From Carnegiea gigantea (lineage: Eukaryota; Streptophyta; Magnoliopsida; Caryophyllales; Cactaceae): DNA of 64,000 bases. The position numbers and the translations under genes were made by a program. The stretch covers positions 1 to 64,000 of the forward strand of contig JAKOGI010000819.1 of the NCBI GenBank assembly GCA_029747015.1, given 5' to 3'. The notes below the pieces were generated by a model. That model did no database searches. It saw only the letters and a program-made list of their open reading frames with translations, and was not told where the DNA came from. Shown here piece by piece: positions 34,726 through 46,183 of this stretch; the stretch's first letter is position 1, and the number at the start of each line of letters is the position of its first letter.

Positions 34726-36189
34726 GATGCTTGTAAAATACAAAAGTTCTACAATTAGCATAAAAGTACGCATATGTCTAACATTTATTGTTGCATGCAC
34801 ATAAATGGAACTTCATAGTGATTAATAAAGTAATATGAGCAAACATAAACCCTAGAGTCAAAAGTTCGCATGATGTTCCTAATCATCATACGGAAATAAA
34901 TGTTAAACTTAATTAACGTTATTGATCCATTCAAGCCACCATAACTTCTAGATGTTGAAATATTCTCAAAACATATTTTTCAAGATATTTTAATGGCCTC
35001 CCCTAGCGTTTTTAGAAGAAGTACACAACTTTTACATGTAATTTTGAGAATATTAGTTTATATCAAACATATTTCTCAATATGTAACCAAATCTCATGAA
35101 TTTCATTGAACCATCCACATTTATGTTTCATAAGAAATTCACTAATCAATATGCTTAAATATAACATTAAAGAGATTGAAACTTAAACCCCTAAAAAATG
35201 AGAAGTCAACTATCTAGCTAACTAATTTTGGTCCACCTAGGTCTGACAGTCAAGCTCTTTGCAGTAGGAGTCAGACCCCTTTAACCTCTTAATATATTTT
35301 TTTTAAAAAAAATGAAAATAAAATAAAGGGAGAGCATATCATGTGCACCACATGTGGCATGGGGGAAGGGCTCTTCCTGAACCCCTAGACGTTGGTCACG
35401 CAACCTGAAATCAAGCTCATAATCGTGAACTATAACCCTAACATTGTCGATGCCTTTTCACAATTTTCAGGTCAGTTTTCGGTCAATTCTCAGCACGAAT
35501 TGAGGGCTTTCACTTAGAATCTTAATGCAATAAAAATTGTGAGTCAATTTGAAAAAATAACTACAATTGATCAAGATAAGGTCCAAAATCATGAACCCTC
35601 ACCCTATAATGTCGTGGGATAATTCATTGCAAATTTTAATAATATATAGATCAAATTGCGTCAATTAATAAGGGCTTTGATTCGAAATTATATGTTCAAG
35701 ACAAAGCATAAAGCAATTTCTAACAACATTGAATCTTACTATAAAAATTTGCACCCCAAAAACACCAAAAGAAGCCCTACTTTTCCGTAAAGTCTTTGCC
35801 AAAATTCAGTCAAAAATTTTGCTCAAATCGACTAACAAATTAAGGGGTTTGGGTCAAAATCTAATGGACAAGATAGTCCATATTTCAATTTGCAAGTTAA
35901 TCAAATAAAATCATTTGTTGAGAAATCGAATTTAGGGTTTGAAATGCAAAAAACCTTAGAATTTTAAGCTGCAATTGCTCGCAAAACACTAACCCAAACA
36001 CATCGTTTAATATATCAAATTAAGGCTCTCATCAAGCCCTATATAATTCCAAACTTTTAGAAAAATTCATCATGAAGTTGCAAATGAAATAGCAACATAA
36101 ATTCTCAGGTGTAATCACAATGAATAGGAATATAAACCTAATTTTTTTGCCACGAATTTCAAGCAATCTAACCAAGAAACAAGTCTATT
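34726..36189 (-). other. Unusually long leader of the copia element
   Basis: About 1.46 kb between the primer-like site and the gag start, with no gene seen. It is AT-rich and holds a run of T and A at 35297-35314. Most copia elements have a leader of only about 0.1 kb, so this may contain an intron, an extra insertion, or a family-specific leader. Confidence 0.55.
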
Positions 36190-36203
36190 GCCTATGATGC
36201 CAA
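36190..36203 (-). promoter_or_regulatory. Degenerate primer-binding site of copia element
   Basis: Minus strand TTGGCATCATAGGC resembles the tRNA-Met type TTGGTATCAGAGCC with a few changes. Confidence 0.6.
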
Positions 36204-36541
36204 TGAAGGAATTAATGTATTGAATTAAGTGTAAACAGATTTACCTTAATCATATAGCAGAAGACAATTGAACCTTGGCTATAAATTAGTGGTCGATCAA
36301 GGAACTCACTAAGTGGAAAACCTACATAATCCCACAGCCTAAAAGCCCGATGATTTTGTGCAGAAAACTCTATTTAGAGAACCCTTTGTGTTCCTTGTGT
36401 GTGTCTTTTCTCTTAGACTGGTCCTCTATTATATTAGACGGGCCAGTCGAAGCACTAGAATTTTTTAGATGGCTCTGTCGTCAACTTATTATGTAGATTA
36501 TGCTTGCACCCTTATGGATGTATTATGCCCGAGGTTCAACA
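36204..36541 (-). repeat. Copia 5' LTR (putative)
   Basis: Minus strand would start TGTTGAACCTCGGGC and end AATTCCTTCA, giving 338 bp with TG..CA ends. The length suits a copia LTR. No partner LTR exists in the window, so the outer border rests only on the TG and typical start. Confidence 0.55.
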
Positions 36542-37787
36542 AAAAGTTTCGTACATATGATGAAGTTTAAATTATTTTACATATTTATTCTTCACTTGAA
36601 ATTATTTTAAACCAATTTGTTATAATAGTTTTACAAATAGTTATCGATACATAATTGGCATTGCAGTTTGAAGGTAGAAAATGATCATCACGATCACTAT
36701 GGCCATAGATTGCACTGGTGTCTACCATGATCTTGAGGTTTTCCCTCACATAATGCTAACATAAGCTCATCATTATAACCATCATGATCATCTTGGTTAA
36801 CCATGCAGTTCACAATATGAGCCTCTTCTTTTCGTTGATAAATCCATTTCTACCAATTTCTGCTAACTTCTACCAACTCTTACCAATTGTACCATCTTCT
36901 AACAACTCTTTAAAAAAAAAAAAATCAATCATTTCGAACTCTAAAACTTTTTTCAACTTCTACTAATTTCTTTCAACTCTTATCAACTTCTACCAACTAG
37001 TCTTCTAATCTTTTCCAGATAAACCTATTTCTACCAATCATTCCCCCAAAAAACAAAAAAACAACTCTTTCTAACTCTTACATACCACTTTCTACCAATC
37101 TTTACCAACTTCACCCATTTACTGATCCATATTTTGAAAAGATCCAGCATTATGTGTTGAATGGGATGAAGGACTATAAAACAATACATATGAGTCGACT
37201 AGTTAGTAGGGTGAGAAAAAAAAAATCCAAAACTAAAAAACCCAACCAGAAAACCAGTTAACTAGTTTGATTTTTAAAAAAGTAGGTTTAGTTAATCAAA
37301 CAGAAAAATTTATGAGGTTTCAATTTCGGCTCAGCCATTTGAAATTCGATTAACTACACGATTAACCAAATTTTAACATAGACCAAAACATAAATTTTAT
37401 TAAAAAAAGGTAAATTATATATTGATCAAATGTAGATTTTATAATGATAAAAAGATAAGACTAAACATACAATATAGTGAACATTAATATTTAAAGTCTA
37501 GATCGTTAAATTAAATAAACAAAAAGTAAAAACTGAATTTAACAATTTAGATTAATAGTTAACCGGTACTGAAACTGAAAATCTGGACAACCGAATCGGA
37601 AGATCAGTTGATTAGATATTTTTTGATTTAGTTACTGTTCATAATTGTGCCAAATCGAAACATTTGGTTCACTAGAAACCACTTAACCAAAAATTTTGGT
37701 TTCGTTTTCAGTTCACAAATTTTTTTTTTAACCGAAGTTGTGATTAACTGGTTTTGACCACACGTACTTGTTAGTTATCATATCATA

Positions 37788-37908
37788 TACACATATATAT
37801 GTATGTATGTGTGGCACATATACATACACACACACACACATACACAGATATATGTATGTGTGGATTTGTGTGTGCATATATATATGTGTGTGTGTGCGCC
37901 CGCGCGCA
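37788..37908. repeat. Compound CA/TA/TG microsatellite
   Basis: Alternating purine-pyrimidine runs (ACATATATATG, CACACACACACACA, TGTGTGTGTG, GCGCCCGCGCGC). Confidence 0.9.
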
Positions 37909-38643
37909 GTTTTGTCTGAATATTTATTTAATAATAAGAGTGAAATAAATTTAGTTTATAATAATCCATAACTTAAATAGGTCATTGATTAATAACAATT
38001 CAAATTTAGCAAACTTTTAATCTTTCACAATAATCAATATGACATCTTGATAAATTTAACTATGACAATCTAATAAACACAATTGATTCATAGATTGAAA
38101 TTCAATAGAAATTACAATTTCCATTATTGCCAACTTAAATTTTGAAAAATAAAGAAAAACCAATTACAATCTAACGCCTATCAAACTGCCATGAATTTAT
38201 TGACGTTTAGATGCTAACTTAAGTTCGTATGAGAATGAGTTTAACATACATTTTTACAATTCACAAAAAAATTAAGCAGAAAACTATGGCCAAGTTGGAA
38301 TCATTTGATTATCTTAAAAGAAAAAAATTGAGAAAATGTCAAGAAAAAAAAATGGAATATGATGACTTGAGAAAAAAGGGGGACGTTGGTTCCATTAATT
38401 AAATATGTGAACCATATCCAATAATCAGCAAAAAAATGAAAGAATTAAATAAATATTAGTTTCATTTTTACATAAGTATGTTTTCATTTTACATTGAAAT
38501 TCATCATAGGTTCATACAGAAGTTTGATGCATTGCAGTAAAATTCAATAGAATTAATAGTCTTTTCACTATCAAATTAATTGATTGTATAAATAAGAATC
38601 AATGAAAATTTGACAATTGTCAATCCTACAACAACTTATTCGG

Positions 38644-38709
38644 TTATATATACACGCACACACATACATAGATACATACACACACATATACATATATATA
38701 CATATAAAG
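38644..38709. repeat. CA/TA microsatellite
   Basis: Run of TATATATACACGCACACACA and related steps. Confidence 0.88.
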
Positions 38710-39016
38710 TCATAATCAATGTATGTTTGATAAGTAGGATGCTTATGTGACAATAGAGATGCCAAGATAGGAGGCTTATTATGCAAGCAATTTATTCAAT
38801 AGAGCGTTGATTAAATTAATGATATTTTTTCTCTAAAGGTACTCATAATGGATATGTAATTTTACAAACTAATTGGTGTGGATTTTTTAAACAATGAATT
38901 TGATTATTTGAAAGAGAAAACACCGAGAACTTAAAATATAAGCTCATGTATCCATTTAAAGAAAAAATGAATACTGTGATTTTTCACAATAGCGTCAAAA
39001 ACTCAATTAAAATAAT

Positions 39017-39107
39017 GCTAGAAACGTTACTATTAGCAATAGACCATAGACCATACGATATCATAACGTATGGTCTATGGTCTATGGCTAATAACAATGT
39101 TTCTAGC
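39017..39107. repeat. Fold-back repeat, 41-base arms
   Basis: Arms 39017-39057 and 39067-39107 are inverted copies with about four mismatches, around a 9-base loop. Weaker complementarity extends outward into TCAATTAAAA and its partner near 39113-39122. Fits a small MITE or fold-back element. A small-RNA hairpin is an alternative. Confidence 0.85.
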
Positions 39108-39405
39108 GTTTTTTTTAGTTGACTTTTTTGTGTTGATTTTAGGCTTCACCATTGATGTTAAAAGCCCTCCTACATTTTTTACATCAGAAATTGTGAGGCA
39201 ATTGCATATTTCTCAGCAATTATTGCTTGTGATTATAATCTTTTCACTATTGACATTCAGGTAATTTTTGGTTGGAAGTAAACAACTTTGTAATGTAAAC
39301 AAGTTTGTCATTCTTTTTTTTCATTGTCTTGTTTTGTTAATTTCTTGGAAGAAACTAACCTATCACCTTTGTATGCTTGCTATTATTATCATGTTATCTA
39401 TATAA

Positions 39406-41063
39406 TCTATATAACTATATATAAAATTGAGTAATAGCATATGGAGTTAATATGTGGATGGCTTAGGTGGCAATAAAAGGTGAGATGACGAGTTGTTATT
39501 GGTTTAATTTGTCTTTTGTTTACTAATAAAATTTATTAGTGGTTTTTTTCACATTTAAAGTGCTCATGATTGTATACATTTATATGTACAAAAATATTGA
39601 TTTTCTTATTTTTAAAAAAACACATTTATACCCAACTTTCTTCCATTTTTCTATCTATTGGAAACTGTTGAAACTTGAAATTAAGAAGTAAGACAAGATT
39701 TTTCTTTTTGGTGTAATTTTATCATGTGGATAAAACAAGAGTGAGATCAATGCATGATATTTTCAAGTGGAATTTTATGTTGAGCTAGCAAAGTGTTATT
39801 GGCTAATTTTTTTAATTAAATATTTATACTTATTATTTATGATTTGAAATTTAAAATGTTTTTATATTTTTACGTTTTAATACTTTCTTTAACATTTTAT
39901 TCAGAGCTTTTAGTTCTGCTGGAGCTTTTAAAATTGGTTTAATCATAATAATTTCTAAAACGTGTGATTTACAGTTGTTGTCTTAATGTCTTGGTCATTA
40001 CTCTATGATTTTGAAACAAATATTGATTGTTTGGCTTTTAGATTTTGAAACTTATGCAAAAAAGTACTGTTTGCAATGACTATTTAAAAGAACAAGCTAT
40101 GCAATATTTATATCTTATGGATTCCAAAACATATATTTACATATTATAATATTAGTAAAATACAATTTTTTAGAGAGATATTTGGTTGACAGTATATACG
40201 TTCATAACTTTATATCTTGAGCATTGAGTAAGAGATTGGTTGATGACCCTTTTTACTCCATCTGAAGAGGATCCACAATACATAATCAAATATTATTGCA
40301 AATTAAAATTTTAAATATCAAATATTAATATGTATTCTCTCTTCATTACTTGGTAACCTCTCATTCTGTTCATTTTACTGGGCTCACCCTTTTAAATTCT
40401 CGTGCTATATTTTTCAAACAATTTGAATTGTAATCTCTCATCATTTTTTTTTTCATTTTTATTATTCTCACCCTTTTAGATTTTCATACCAAAAGTTTCT
40501 ACTTTTAAAAAATTTTAATTATCGATAAAACCTATTTGTTTTGAATATAGCATTAAAAACTGATGTATAATAAGTTAAACTTGTAGAGATGTATAATATG
40601 TTAATCATCGAATTTTAAAAAAATTTCCATGGTATATATAATGTGGAAATTTTTTTAAAATTCTATGAATAACATATTATACATCTACACAAGCATATAA
40701 TTTTTTGAGTAATCTAATATTTATAGAAGAAAATTTTAAATAAGCGAGATAATGAAATACTAAACTCGTTGTTGTATTATAGGGTAGAGATGTTACACAT
40801 ATAAATTTGAAATGTTGAATTACTCTCTTTTGTGGCAATTTTCTTACTCAGATTCCCCTTATTTCATTATTCTCATGGTTCTTTTTTATTTTTATTTTTA
40901 TTTTTTAATATTATTCACTTCATTTTTATTAATTAAAGAATTATTGACATATGTATATAAATTGATAAGAGAGGGAAAAAAAAGTCAATAAATAGATAAA
41001 TTATAATCACGCAACACTAAAAAGGTAAAGCAACACCCCTACATCGCAGGAATATAGCACTAG
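39406..41063 (+). mobile_element. Non-autonomous Helitron-like element H1
   Basis: 5' end TCTATATAACTATATATAAA preceded by A, followed by AATTGAGTAATAGC and TTAGGTGGCAATAAAAGG, like plant Helitron 5' ends. 3' end CAACACCCCTACATCGCAGG then AATATAGCACTAG, followed by T, resembles the usual GC hairpin and CTAG end. No Rep/helicase gene is seen. An alternative start is 39397. The hairpin has decayed to a 3-bp stem. Confidence 0.6.
40580..40693. repeat. Fold-back repeat, 51-base arms, inside H1
   Basis: Arms 40580-40630 and 40643-40693 are inverted copies with about five mismatches around a 12-base AT loop. Both contain ATGTATAATATGTTA and GAATTTTAAAAAAATTTCC. MITE-like. Confidence 0.85.
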
Positions 41064-41068
41064 TTATA

Positions 41069-42531
41069 TCTATATTATAATATTCTGCCATTATGTTATT
41101 TTCCCATTGAATTTAATTTATGAAAAAAAACATTGTAAGTGTCATCACTTTTTTTTAATATGGTATCATTAGTATTATTATGTTTATAATTGTATTATGT
41201 TAATATTTTTCATATGATTTTCGTTTGGGGACATTGTTTCTGCAATTTGGAGTCAAATTGGTCCAAATTTTGCTACAGCTTGCATGCTTCTTAAACTTTT
41301 GCCCTAAATGTTTTAAATGCCTACTTTAGATTGTATCTCTTTTGTTTTACTTGGATTTTGCTATGTGGGTTTGTAAACAACCGTATCAAAATTCACTAAA
41401 ATCAATTTGTAAATTATACAAATCGAAAATTGCTACATCATATTCTGTGGAGTATGTCAACTATGCTACTATTTTTCCCTGAATACTCAGACCATATCAT
41501 ATATGATGTCTAAATTATTGTGATAATATTTCAAATTAACCATTAGTTAAGCCTATTTTAATACAATGTTAATATTAAAGTACTACTTGTTAGTAGTACC
41601 ATACATACACTTAATCAATCATTTTCTTAAGAATTGACCAAGTGGATGGAATTGTTTACTTTGTTGTGTTTATAGGGCTTTATCAATCTTTGCATGAGCT
41701 TGAAATATGCAACAGTATAGAGACGCTTAAAGAGTTAGCTTAAAATCAAAACCAGCTTAATTATGAGCTGTAATGAACTTAATTCAACTAAACGACAACA
41801 AATGTAACAGACCTGTCAAAGCTGACCCAAGATGCGAAACCCGAACCAAATGTCCCGAACCTATACCTGACCTGACATATGAAAAAGGCTCACCCGAAAG
41901 TGGATCCGAAGCCCGAATTGACCCGAATTGAACCATACCTTGATCTGAAATTTGTGATGAATTTGCTTATTTTTGCATGGCAAGCTTATTAGGCCAAAAC
42001 TTAGTTGATCCGAAGTCAACCCGAACCGAAGTTCACCCAACCCAAGCCAAACTGACCCGAAGTGTCGCTTTACCCGAAACATGACCCGACCCAAAATTAA
42101 CCCGACCCGTACTTGAAGCGTATGACCCATTTTTAGGCCTAACTATGAATACTCTAAGGCTTTTAAATTCAATTATAAGCTGCAACTTAATCAAGAAAAT
42201 GATACTGTTAAATCCTATGAGAATTTTTAGTTAAAATCAAACATATATTAGCATGATGCTTTATCTTCTAAACAAAGCGTATGATTACTCTTTAGAATTT
42301 GCATAAATGAAAAAATATTCAAATATTTGATTTTTTTTGGTCTAAAGTATTCAAATGTTTGATGAGTATTTGTCATTAAAGGGTGTCTTAATTTTGGATA
42401 AAGGAATGTAAATAGTGTTTTTGTCAACTCCATAGAAATAAGGATATTATAATCTAAAGATTAAGAATTGTAATAGCTCTTAAAATTGAAAATTGAAGTA
42501 CCATTCGTGCAATGCGTGGACTAAAAGCTAG
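41069..42531 (+). mobile_element. Non-autonomous Helitron-like element H2
   Basis: Starts TCTATATTATAATATTCTGC after an A, five bases beyond the end of H1. Ends CCATTCGTGCAATGCGTGGA then CTAAAAGCTAG followed by T. The stem CGTGC-AAT-GCGTG (with wobbles) sits 11 bases from the end, as in Helitrons. It contains a patch rich in GACCCGAA-type words (41820-42125). No protein gene is seen. The 5' end is less certain than the 3' end. Confidence 0.55.
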
Positions 42532-45377
42532 TATCATTGAAAATTGATATGATTTTTTTTTTTTTGGGGGTGCAGAAGAGGGAACTAAAGTGTCAACAAT
42601 ACTGTTAGCTAAAAATCACTTGAGGCCAAATTGCCCTAATATTATCAGCATAAAGTAACTACATAATGTTCTAGACCACCTTCTTCAATTTTGATGTAAC
42701 TAGTTAACGGACACGAGCCGAAAATAATTTGCACGTACCTGAATTTTTCCTTGAAACAGTCTAGTCCTTTTTTCTCTTGAAATGCGTAATTGCCCTTTTA
42801 TACAATAGAAACCATGTAAAGTCTTAAGAGGTATGTAAATAATATATTATGTAATTAAATATCACAAAAAATATAAAATTATTATATAGTTTTATAACAA
42901 ATGTAAATCTTACAGAAGATAATTTATATTTTTCATATAAAATTCTATATTTTCAAAAGTTGAAAAAATTATAAATTATTTAAAAATGCACAAAAAGGAG
43001 CAAAAGTTCACAAACATTGCAATGAATTATAAAATAATTTAGTAAATTATATAAAGTTTGAAAAAAATGTATATATACAATAATTAGGTAATATTCTATA
43101 AGAATGTAACAACTAATTAAGAGGAATTTGTTCAAGGTACTCTAACTTATATTCTATGTGAATTTTAATCATTAATTATCTTATTTAGTTTACAACATTT
43201 GTTATATTTTTTATATTACTTATTGTTTTTAACTTGATTTTGTTCGTATGAAAGAGCGATCATGTTATTTCAAGTGAAAAGGTTGCCTGTAAAGTTGTTT
43301 TCAAGAAAAGTTAAGGTACCTACAAATCATTTTCAAAAAGTAAGTGTCCTTTAAAAAGCCAGTGTCCCACTAGCAATAAGATTCTTACAACAATTGGTAA
43401 ATTTGGGCATATTCAGAAGGAAGAGTGAAGGAACCCCAAAGTAGCCTGGTGAATCGACAATGGAGTAATGCTCTTTTCAATCTTTAACCTTAACCCTTTT
43501 ACACCTCAATTTAGCTTTCAATAAAGTGCAACACCCCACTTGTTGGTCCCAAAGTCAAGATCAAGTCACCTTAGAGTAGAAGGGGATAGGGAGGTGAATA
43601 AAGTGACAATATAAAATAAGATCAATTTAAGAAATTAGCTCCAACAATAAATCTGATAGCAATGTCAAGACCAAGTTAGAGACCCTAACTCTAAACAACA
43701 AAATATTAAGTTTAACAATCAAGCAAGATGAAATTAGACTTAGTAAACTATAAGTACAAGATAGAGAAAAAGAGATAACTACTAAAATATGATAAGCTAG
43801 GCAAAATGTAAAGAAGGTAGTGTAAAGTGTTTGTTCAGAAAGTTCACCGTATCCAACAAGGTTAGTTTTTGCTTAAGGCTTCTGGTTAGGATTTTAGTAA
43901 TCACATTAACTCAAATAAGATACAACACCATAAAGTTCACTCCTAAACATTGATAACCTACTCAGGGTTCACTTATGAACAAATCTCTCTAAATTGTAGT
44001 TATAAGGGTACAACAACTTGGAGCTCTTTCACTAGAACTTTGGTAACTTGTTCAAGGTACACTTATAAGAAGCCTCCATAAAGTACACTCTCAAGGATGC
44101 AATAACTCATTGTTCTCTCTCTCAAATCCTAACAATCAATCAAGGTACACTTATGGGGGAGCAACACTCATTTGCTTATAGACATATTGATCTCAACTCT
44201 TTGCCTTACAAGGGTTATAAAAGTTTACAAAGATGAGATTGAATTACAACTCAATAGTACAAGTGAATATATACAAATCTGAGTGAAGTTCTTGTTGTAT
44301 TTGTTGCCCTTTTTCGTAGCTACTTGGTATTCAATCTATATATTCCTTAAAGTTTGGAAAATCCTTGGGATTTTACCATTAAGTCTTTTCTTGACATCTC
44401 TAAAACATGGCATTCTTATTTAGAGTCTCTGTTCTTCTTTCTAATGTTGTGTATAATACTAATATGTGGAGACAATGCTTGAATTTCTCTAACTAATTTC
44501 TTAAGTCAAACTTGGCTTTATGTGATGGACATTTACTGTCTTGATTGTTGAACACCAATTAGAAAAGCAACCTTACTTCTTTCTTAACCTTGATATTGAT
44601 CTTTTGTTTGTTTTGGTCAGGATGCCTCTTCAGGGTCAGAGTATGTTTCTCCCATTTTGAAAGTATTCAACATTGAGTGTAAAGCTCATTTTTGGCATGA
44701 CCTCTTTTTGTAAGTCCATATTTAACTCATGCTTTCAAACCAAATCAAGATGTAAGTCTTTTTCCCAAATATGACATAAGAATAACGTAAGTTGCAAATA
44801 TTTCAATATGCAATACTCATGTTAGTTCTCAATCTTTGAAAATAAAAGAAGCATACACTTATGAAATAATAAAGGGTACATATAGGGAAAATGGACCATA
44901 ATTCCATTTTTATTCAACAAACATTTGCATGTGAAATACCCTATGTAAAAGTTATATTACTGCTAAACCACAATTAATAATCTCAATGCATAACTTTTTT
45001 GATTTGTTTAGCTATCTTGTTCACTTATGATATGGGCAAGATTCGACATCCTCTACCTCTAATGCAATATATACCTTGAACTTCATTCAAGGTTCCCTCA
45101 CTTTGAGTTATAACTAATTCTTAGTCTCTTAGCAAGGTTCTTGCCCTAACTAAATGATAAAGCATTAGAGCAACAATAACTATGCAACCATGCCATTCTT
45201 TATAATGACCATGAACTACACCTCCCTCTCTAGCCAATATGAAGAAAACCATTCCAATGATTGATCAAATCAGGGGAATGGGCCAATCATTTGATTGGTT
45301 GACCCAATTTATAGTTAAATTGTAGTGAACAACACGACCTAGTATACCTCCGACTATATTTTTCTATGTATTTCCAA
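42532..45377. other. AT-rich intergenic DNA, unclassified
   Basis: No gene is seen. 42840-43240 is very AT-rich. 43380-45300 has a different texture with repeated short words such as AAGGTACACTTAT (44053, 44147) and a variant at 43966, suggesting an old unclassified repeat. Confidence 0.6.
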
Positions 45378-45634
45378 AGTTCTTGCAAAAAAATACAACT
45401 AAACTATTCAAAATATTCATGAATGCCACTCAACTTTTTTTAGTTAAAAATAATATTAAGCTTTACAAAATGTTCAAACATGCCATTATGATAGGGGAAT
45501 TTTTAAGTTATTTTGAAAAGTTAGGTGTATTCTTTTATCTTTTTAAGCAACTTCAATAATATTTTTGACTTAAAAAAATTCAAGTGGCATATTGAATATT
45601 TTGAAAAGTTTAATGGTAGTTTTTAGCAAGAACT
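45378..45634. mobile_element. MITE-like element with ~80-bp terminal inverted repeats
   Basis: Ends AGTTCTTGC and GCAAGAACT are perfect inverted copies. Similarity continues inward for about 80 bp: TTCAAAATATTCATGAATGCC on the left pairs with a similar minus-strand sequence on the right. Total 257 bp. A clear target duplication was not found. Confidence 0.75.
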
Positions 45635-46183
45635 CGTATTTATTTTAACAAATATATTAGTATATAAAAGCATATTATTATTTCATATTTCATTGCATAA
45701 AAGAAATGTTGCAAAAAGTAAAAAGTAACCAGAGCTAATGATAACACATGGCCCAAGAAAAAGCCCATCCATCACAATCCATTTTTCTAAGAAGGCTTTA
45801 AAATAATAAAAATAGAAAAGAGGGCGTGATAAATGGAGATGTCCATTAGTTGGCAAATCTAGTTTGTATTCCCTACTTTATAATTCCTAGGTTTTCTTCC
45901 TCTTAAATAGGTTTGTCCCTCTACAAAATAAATTCCGCTTCTATATTCTTCTCTAATTCCACTTGAATATGCTTGTCCCTCTACAAAATAAACGCTTCCA
46001 TATTCATGGTTAATAGCATCAATCATCAAATCTAAACGCTGCCACCATGGTCCTTCTCTCTCTTCTCGCACCCCTGTCCAAGCAGAAGCAGGTCATCTCT
46101 TTTTTTGGATTTTCCTTCTTGTTTCACATCTTTTCTACCTCACTTCCTTAATATCTCACTCAACTCTTCTAATGCACTTGTTT
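45635..46183. other. Intergenic DNA
   Basis: No recognised feature. It ends at the LTR start TGTAACGCCCCC. Confidence 0.6.

Larger units (their letters stand above)
36542..39016. other. AT-rich intergenic DNA
   Basis: No gene is seen. 36840-37120 is a degenerate short repeat around TTCTACCAAC. 37200-37740 holds scattered AACCGAA-like words. Two microsatellite patches are listed separately. Confidence 0.7.

Noticed and set aside
41861..42130. 89-codon minus-strand open frame
   Set aside because: It is a by-product of a low-complexity patch of GACCCGAA-like words.
43380..45300. Possible host gene because texture differs from the AT-rich flanks
   Set aside because: No open frame above background, no splice-consistent exon pattern and no recognised protein words.
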